DNA from: a virus
Virus record (IMG/VR): IMGVR_UViG_3300010370_000011
Coordinates: 1 to 33,534 of that record
DNA length: 33,534 bases
Strand: one strand, 5' to 3'
The position numbers were made by a program, and so were the translations under genes. Below the pieces are notes generated by a model. It worked only from the letters and a program-made list of their open reading frames with translations. It had not been told where the DNA came from and made no database searches. Positions 28,983-33,534 of this stretch are shown here, piece after piece; positions within the stretch are counted from its first letter, which is position 1; every line of letters begins with the position of its first letter.

Positions 28983-29954
28983 ATGAGTTTAAAGAAATTC
29001 ATTAAGCAAAAATTCGATTACGATGTGTCAGGATTGGCAGCATACGTAGACGAGCAAAGAGAAGACTTGATCACAAGATCAGTAACTGAAGCGAAAACAC
29101 TTCGCTACATCTCTATCCAAGAAGGTATCAAAGGATCTCAAGAGATCAAACTTCTTGATGACACATTAACTTACCAAGCAGGTGACTGCGAGATGACACC
29201 AGCAGGAGACACTGTCTTCACTGATCGTGCTATCGCTGTTGAAACTCTTGGTTACATGAAACGTTTCTGCCAGAAAGATCTTGACGGATTCTGGACTCAG
29301 TTGGCATTGCGCCCAGGTGCATCTGCTGAGGACAAGTCTCTTCCTTTCGAGGCACAGATCACAAACTACCTTTTGACTCTTCATGCTCTTGAGCTTGATA
29401 AGTTGATCTGGAGAGGTAACAAATCAACAGGGACAGGGAACCTTCAGTGGATGAATGGGTACCGTCAGTTCTTGACTGTTGCTAACGGATGTGTGAACTT
29501 GAATACTTCATCTACTGCGAGCATCGATGCTTCAAATGCTTATGATGTATTCTATGAGGTGTTCTCTAACACACCTGAGGCTGTTGCTGAATCAACTGAT
29601 TTCGTATGCTTCACAGGCCGTGAGAACTTCAACTTCTTGATGAAGAACTTGGTAGACTTGAATTTCTTCCATTATTCTCCAGCACAAATCTCTACAATGG
29701 AAGAGATCATCGTGCCAGGAACAGACATGCGAGTAGTGAAAGTTCCAGGATTGAACACTTTGGATAACATCTACACAGGTAAAGCATCTCATTTCGTATT
29801 CGGTACTGACTTAGTATCTGACTTCGATTCTTATGATTTGTTCTATTCTCAAGATGACGATGTAATCTATGTACGTTCTAAATTCCGTGCAGGGGTACAG
29901 GTTCCATTCTTGGATCAGATCGGTGTGTGGAACGGAACAGGTTCACCTAACTAA
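28983..29954 (+). CDS. Major capsid protein
   Basis: A protein of 323 residues, probably HK97-fold. Gene order (protease, scaffold, capsid, terminator), a codon use that is well adapted and even, and motifs such as E-A-K-T-L-R-Y-I near residue 37 and P-F-E-A-Q-I-T-N-Y-L support it. The C-terminal part has F-V-F-G-T-D-L and R-S-K-F-R-A-G-V-Q-V-P near the end, like other capsid proteins of Bacteroidota phages. A strong terminator follows the stop after 12 bases. Confidence 0.8.
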   Translation: MSLKKFIKQKFDYDVSGLAAYVDEQREDLITRSVTEAKTLRYISIQEGIKGSQEIKLLDDTLTYQAGDCEMTPAGDTVFTDRAIAVETLGYMKRFCQKDLDGFWTQLALRPGASAEDKSLPFEAQITNYLLTLHALELDKLIWRGNKSTGTGNLQWMNGYRQFLTVANGCVNLNTSSTASIDASNAYDVFYEVFSNTPEAVAESTDFVCFTGRENFNFLMKNLVDLNFFHYSPAQISTMEEIIVPGTDMRVVKVPGLNTLDNIYTGKASHFVFGTDLVSDFDSYDLFYSQDDDVIYVRSKFRAGVQVPFLDQIGVWNGTGSPN

Positions 29955-29966
29955 TTGAATTAACCG

Positions 29967-29988
29967 GGGGACTTCGGTCCCCTTTTTT
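29967..29988 (+). terminator. Terminator after the capsid gene
   Basis: GGGGAC (29967-29972) and GTCCCC (29977-29982) form a perfect stem around the stable TTCG tetraloop, followed by six T (29983-29988). The next start codon, GTG, is at 30010. Confidence 0.95.
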
Positions 29989-30009
29989 GAAACTTAAAAA
30001 ATAAGAATC

Positions 30010-30543
30010 GTGAGCTGTAACATGACTTCGGGTTTTAATGATCGTAGCTGCACCAATGGAAAAGGGGGCATCAAATCGGTTATTTTCTTCCCGCTATCCG
30101 CAATAGCTACTGGACCAACTTTGACAGGTAACGAGGTTACAACCTTGACTGTTACAGGTGAGGTATTCCAGTACAAATTAAAATCTAACCTTTCCAGCTA
30201 CACTGCTCCTATTCGTGTGAACAAGGACAATGGTACTCTTTGGTACGAGCAAACTTTGAACATGATCCTTGCATCAGATACAAAGGAACTACGTGCAGAG
30301 ATCCATTTGCTTGCGCAGAATGAGGTGGTAGCAATCGTTGAAAAGGCTGATGGTAACTATGTAGCACTTGGCCTTAATGAAGGTATCCAGGTGAACGATG
30401 CATCTGAGTATACTTCCGGTGTTATCAAGTCTGATAGAAACGGTCATACTATCGTATTGGCTGGACTTGAGAATGACGAGGTTCCAGATGTAAATGCATC
30501 AATTGTAGCTACATTGTTGACTCAACAATCTCCTGTAGTTTAA
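30010..30543 (+). CDS. Major tail (tube-like) protein
   Basis: A protein of 177 residues with a GTG start; I chose it because the N-terminus M-S-C-N-M-T-S-G-F and the later G-G-I-K-S-V-I-F match the conserved beginning of a tail-tube-like family in Bacteroidota phages. An ATG at 30022 is an alternative that would cut this region. The middle contains N-G-T-L-W-Y-E-Q-T-L and the C-terminus a compact beta region with G-H-T-I-V-L-A-G-L-E. It is flanked by two terminators, suggesting a single-gene transcript at high level. Tube role is inferred. Confidence 0.65.
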   Translation: MSCNMTSGFNDRSCTNGKGGIKSVIFFPLSAIATGPTLTGNEVTTLTVTGEVFQYKLKSNLSSYTAPIRVNKDNGTLWYEQTLNMILASDTKELRAEIHLLAQNEVVAIVEKADGNYVALGLNEGIQVNDASEYTSGVIKSDRNGHTIVLAGLENDEVPDVNASIVATLLTQQSPVV

Positions 30544-30563
30544 TCTGCAATTAAACCATAAAG

Positions 30564-30594
30564 AAGGGAGAGGGTTTGCCCTTTCCCTTTTTTT
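30564..30594 (+). terminator. Terminator after the tail-tube gene
   Basis: AAGGGAGAGGG (30564-30574) pairs with CCCTTTCCCTT (30579-30589, one G-T pair) around TTTG, with T continuing to 30594. The next start is at 30608. Confidence 0.9.
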
Positions 30595-30607
30595 GTAACT
30601 TAGAGCC

Positions 30608-30844
30608 ATGAAAATACAAAAGAAATTCATCGGAGCGAAAGTCAAAAGTAATCTGGTCAACAGATACTACGTGATTGAGGAGGGAAACGAAGAGCTTTAT
30701 ATTAAGCTCGGATTACTCCACATTTTTGAAGCATCAGAACCTAAGATAAAAAAATATGCTAAGATTGGAAAGGAATCAGACAAGCACAATGATAGTGACA
30801 GTGACGGAGCTAAAGACTCTGGCGAGTCCGTATTGGCTGTTTGA
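30608..30844 (+). CDS. Small neck-region protein, 78 aa
   Basis: A protein of 78 residues. The central pattern Y-Y-V-I-E-E-G-N-E-E-L-Y-I-K-L-G-L-L-H-I-F-E is one I know from small proteins beside portal genes in Bacteroidota phages. The C-terminal third is rich in Lys, Asp and Ser. It overlaps the next gene by 56 bases in another frame, which suggests coupled translation. Function unknown. Confidence 0.65.
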   Translation: MKIQKKFIGAKVKSNLVNRYYVIEEGNEELYIKLGLLHIFEASEPKIKKYAKIGKESDKHNDSDSDGAKDSGESVLAV

Positions 30845-31124
30845 ATTTGAGGAAGAGCAATCTTTCGACAAAGTATACTGCATCCTGCCTAACATCTCTA
30901 CATCAACAGAACGCTTTGATGAATTCGAGGTGACTGATGGTGTGGATGTCACCTTTCCATATGCTGGATTCTACACGTACAGAATCTATGAACAAACAAG
31001 CCCAAGCAATCTTGATCCTGATCTTGCCACATCACTATGTGAAGAGGGCCGAGCGCATGTATTTGAGATTGCATCCCCATCAAATGAGTTCCATACAACT
31101 ATAGTAAACAACATCTATGAATAA
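30789..31124 (+). CDS. Head/neck protein, 111 aa
   Basis: I chose the ATG at 30789 (111 residues) because the recognisable start is M-I-V-T-V-T-E; the frame is open back to 30756. It has S-P-Y-W-L-F-E-F-E, then E-R-F-D-E-F-E-V-T-D and G-F-Y-T-Y-R-I-Y-E-Q, followed by C-E-E-G-R-A-H-V-F-E: the pattern of a small beta-rich protein found next to portals in Bacteroidota phages. Probably an adaptor; overlaps the portal start by 8 bases. Confidence 0.65.
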   Translation: MIVTVTELKTLASPYWLFEFEEEQSFDKVYCILPNISTSTERFDEFEVTDGVDVTFPYAGFYTYRIYEQTSPSNLDPDLATSLCEEGRAHVFEIASPSNEFHTTIVNNIYE

Positions 31125-33087
31125 GATCACATCACTTTCATTCAGTAAAGAATACCAGAAGCCTGTCGAGGAGAAAGATCGGCAGCGTGGATTCATGAAA
31201 TGGGGAAAGAAAAATGACTATCCTTTCTTTTTGATAGAGCTGCTGCAAGGATCTGCCTGGCACCAGGGTATCATCAAGAATAAAACATACTACATTGCTG
31301 GAGGTGGACTCGAGACAGTATCCGGTGATGCTACTTTATTCTTAAAAAATAGCTTCTCTGACTTCGACATGAATGAGATCGTGCAGAGAATGACATTTGA
31401 CTTCGAGCTTTTTGGAGCCATGGCTGTGATAGGTACATGGAACAGAGAAGGATCCAAAGTAGTGCGCTGGGAATACATCGCTGTGGATCTTATCCGAATG
31501 ACAGAAGATGAGCGCACTTACTTTGTTTCTGATGATTGGTCATCTCTTCAGCAGACTCCAGAGGCTACAAATTTCAGAAGCTATCCTGCCCTTGATGAGA
31601 ATAATCGCACAGGATCCTTCATGCTTTATTACAAGGAGCCAGCGAAACAAGCCAAAGGAGAGAAAGGAATCTATCCGAAGGCACCATATTACGGAGGAAT
31701 CACTGCTATTCAGACTGATGTTGACATTAGCAAGTTCCATATGTACGAGCTACAGAATGGATTCAAGGCAGGAACACTTATCAACCTTGCATCAGGTGAG
31801 CCTGAGACAGCAGAGGAAGAGAGAAAAATCAAGGACCAGATCAAGGGCCGTACACAATCTGTTGAGGATGCTGGTGAGATCATCATCACATTCAGCAATG
31901 GAGCAGATGAGGCACCATCTGTAATGCCATTGAATGGGAACAATTTACATGAGCGTTATTTGATGACAGAGAAATCTGTTCAGCAGAATATCCTGGTAGC
32001 TCATTCGGTGGTAGCTCCATCACTCTTTGGCATTGCTCCTACAGGATCATTCAATGCTGCTGAAACTGCGGATCTCTTTGAAATCTATAAGACAACCTAT
32101 GTAAATGCTCGCCAAAAACAGATTGAGTGGATGGTTAACTACATGGCAAAGCTGTCTGCGGCCGTGGCTACATTGAAACTTGTCGATGTAAATCCAATTA
32201 ACGTGCAACAAAATCAGCCAATTGCAGGGCCTACAGCGACAGATCAGCCATCAACTGATACTGCGGTAGTGGATGTGGCTAAATCAGCTCTAAACGGGGC
32301 GCAAATCGCATCACTTGTTGAGGTGGTAGCTAACATTAAAGGAGGAATATTGACTGCTGACTCAGCACTACAGATCATTCTGGCATCATTCCCAACAATT
32401 GATGAGGCACAAGCTCGTAAAATCGTGGGCCTTCCCACTACTTTGATGTCAAGCTGTGATCATAAACATCAGTTTAATGCTGATGAGATCGGCATCTTTT
32501 CGGAGTACGGAATGAATGCTGATGAATACAAGGTGATCAAGAGTGAGGTCATTGAATGGGATACACCTTCAGATGAGATATTCGGCAAGGAACAGATGAT
32601 GTTCGCTACAATCGGAGAGATCAAGGCTAACATCTCGGCCCTGGACAAATCAGTCCTTTCAATGCTTGCTGAAGGAGAGGATTCTACAGCTATAGCACAG
32701 GCAACTGGTAGCACAATTAAAGATGTGGCCGAGGCCATTGCTCGATTGGTAGCATATGAAATCTATGTGGATGGCGAGGTTAATGACCTGGGAAAGTCAT
32801 TGCTGGAGGAAGCTCCAGCTCCCGTTGATAGATTCATGGTAGTGTATACGTACATGGAAAGACCAGGTGTCCCCCCTGTGATCACCAAGAGCCGTGACTT
32901 TTGTCTTCGTTTGTTGAGCCTCAATAGACTCTACACCCGGGATGATATCAATAACATCAGCTCAAGATTAAGCCCATATCGTGATGTATGGAAATACAGA
33001 GGAGGATGGTATACCAATCCTGAGACAGGAGCTTCAACACCTTACTGCCGACATATTTGGATGCAACAACTTGTAATAAAGAAATAA
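31117..33087 (+). CDS. Portal protein with C-terminal extension
   Basis: A protein of 656 residues. The first 400 residues are portal-like: an N-terminal K-K-N-D-Y-P, a central F-E-L-F-G-A-M-A-V helix, and V-A-P-S-L-F-G-I-A followed by E-T-A-D-L-F-E-I-Y-K-T-T-Y, the stem-like region. The remaining 250 residues are not typical of portals: residues 510-550 look like a helix-turn-helix or winged-helix segment, and the end has S-R-D-F-C-L-R-L-L, G-G-W-Y-T-N-P and Y-C-R-H-I-W, reminiscent of the C-terminal domain of SPP1 gp7/Mu F-like minor head proteins. The portal thus seems fused to a second head domain. Confidence 0.75.
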   Translation: MNKITSLSFSKEYQKPVEEKDRQRGFMKWGKKNDYPFFLIELLQGSAWHQGIIKNKTYYIAGGGLETVSGDATLFLKNSFSDFDMNEIVQRMTFDFELFGAMAVIGTWNREGSKVVRWEYIAVDLIRMTEDERTYFVSDDWSSLQQTPEATNFRSYPALDENNRTGSFMLYYKEPAKQAKGEKGIYPKAPYYGGITAIQTDVDISKFHMYELQNGFKAGTLINLASGEPETAEEERKIKDQIKGRTQSVEDAGEIIITFSNGADEAPSVMPLNGNNLHERYLMTEKSVQQNILVAHSVVAPSLFGIAPTGSFNAAETADLFEIYKTTYVNARQKQIEWMVNYMAKLSAAVATLKLVDVNPINVQQNQPIAGPTATDQPSTDTAVVDVAKSALNGAQIASLVEVVANIKGGILTADSALQIILASFPTIDEAQARKIVGLPTTLMSSCDHKHQFNADEIGIFSEYGMNADEYKVIKSEVIEWDTPSDEIFGKEQMMFATIGEIKANISALDKSVLSMLAEGEDSTAIAQATGSTIKDVAEAIARLVAYEIYVDGEVNDLGKSLLEEAPAPVDRFMVVYTYMERPGVPPVITKSRDFCLRLLSLNRLYTRDDINNISSRLSPYRDVWKYRGGWYTNPETGASTPYCRHIWMQQLVIKK

Positions 33088-33088
33088 A

Positions 33089-33534
33089 ATGAACTACCTA
33101 CTATCCGTTGAGAATTTAAAGAAGCTCGGTCTCATCCATGCGAATACCGACACAAAGATCCTTTCTGTTTGCATCAAGCGATCACAGGATATGCATCTAC
33201 AGCCAGCACTCGGAACACCTTTGTACAAGGCTTTACTCACTCGTGTTGAAACAAGTACATGGACTGCTGACTATCTTACGCTGATGAATGATTATGTGGT
33301 GCCTTGCTTGGTAGCATTTGTGGACTATCGTGCTGCGGCCATGCTCAATGAGAAGCTAACTAATAAAGGAGTGGGCCGACAGGATGACGAGACTATGACT
33401 CCGAATACTGACAGCGATACAAACCATCTGAGAGATATGCTCAGAAAAGATGCGTATTTTTACAAGGAGAGATTGATCGGATTCTTGAAAGATGATAACG
33501 GAGTAAAGTATCCGGAATACATCATCTGTTGCGA
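33089..33534 (+). CDS. Head-tail connector-like protein (DUF6712-like), 5' part
   Basis: Starts with ATG one base after the portal stop codon and is still open at the window end. Joined to bases 1-193 across the terminal repeat it gives a protein of about 171 residues. The N-terminal pattern (a leader with L-K-K-L, then N-T-D-T-K-I-L, then an A-L-G-T-P-L-Y-K-A-L block) matches a protein family that follows the portal in many Bacteroidota phages and is annotated DUF6712. Family and position suggest a gp6-like adaptor that joins portal to tail. The function is inferred from gene order and pattern memory, not from a search. Confidence 0.7.
   Translation, partial: MNYLLSVENLKKLGLIHANTDTKILSVCIKRSQDMHLQPALGTPLYKALLTRVETSTWTADYLTLMNDYVVPCLVAFVDYRAAAMLNEKLTNKGVGRQDDETMTPNTDSDTNHLRDMLRKDAYFYKERLIGFLKDDNGVKYPEYIICC
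33412..33534. repeat. Terminal direct repeat, right copy
   Basis: Exact copy of bases 1-123, inside the connector gene. Because the repeat is inside a coding sequence and not beside the terminase genes, an assembly overlap of a circular or permuted genome is more likely than a functional packaging end. Confidence 0.95.

Noticed and set aside
31508-31924. Plus-strand open frame of 138 codons inside the portal gene
   Set aside because: Out of frame with a well-supported portal; composition is Ser/Arg/His-rich and shows no domain pattern.
1-33534. Lysogeny module or transposable-phage genes
   Set aside because: No integrase, transposase, excisionase or CI-like repressor was recognised; the small HTH proteins alone are not enough.
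1-33534. tRNA genes
   Set aside because: The few gaps between genes are short and show no cloverleaf-like arrangement.

Overview
The window is a complete or nearly complete tailed-phage genome that infects a member of the Bacteroidota. The last 123 bases (33412-33534) repeat the first 123 exactly, so the sequence closes into a circle of about 33.4 kb, and one gene (head-tail connector) runs across the junction. The host is inferred from Bacteroidota-type promoter elements (TANNTTTG, with an upstream TTTG) before the early operons, from start codons with A-rich leaders and little Shine-Dalgarno sequence, and from structural proteins of a type common in phages of that phylum. Terminase, portal, a tape-measure protein of 744 residues and tail-tube-like proteins indicate a siphovirus-like particle. 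I found no integrase, transposase, recognisable CI-type repressor, tRNA or CRISPR array, so a lytic life cycle is likely but not proven.

Layout. (1) 1-3839: end of the connector gene, tail-terminator-like protein, two fibre or receptor-binding proteins, then a lysis cassette (membrane/coiled-coil protein, holin-like protein, M15 peptidase endolysin), closed by an intrinsic terminator. (2) 3981-6079: early operon of small proteins from a clear promoter, ending with a DnaA-domain-IV-like protein and a winged-helix-like protein. (3) 6080-6298: AT-rich control region with repeated GTTCATAG-like motifs, a candidate origin or operator. (4) 6299-12355: replication and recombination: primase-polymerase/DUF3987 helicase, VRR-NUC-like nuclease, ERF annealing protein, YqaJ-like exonuclease, SSB-like protein, a small HTH protein and a sigma-like factor. 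(5) 12294-16252: small proteins, then a sugar-modification cassette (two glycosyltransferase-like proteins, an N-acetyl sugar amidotransferase, a HAD-like phosphatase) with a head-associated domain protein inside it. (6) 16328-27089: terminase, a tail-chaperone-like gene with a strong -1 frameshift signal, tail and baseplate proteins, fibres, tape measure. (7) 27076-27717: the only minus-strand gene, a Stealth-like sugar-phosphate transferase. (8) 27741-33534: prohead protease, scaffold-like protein, major capsid, tail tube, neck proteins, portal, connector.

The observations I rate highest are: a T9 slippery site in the chaperone gene that opens a well-formed 86-codon extension; a cassette plus a separate moron for making or attaching an unusual sugar; five copies of a 20-23-base leader that joins small AT-rich early genes, together with two families of duplicated small proteins; an AAACACA element lying exactly 6 nt before the start codon of three promoter-proximal genes; and terminator hairpins placed directly in front of structural genes, with one further terminator hidden inside the coding sequence of the antisense gene.
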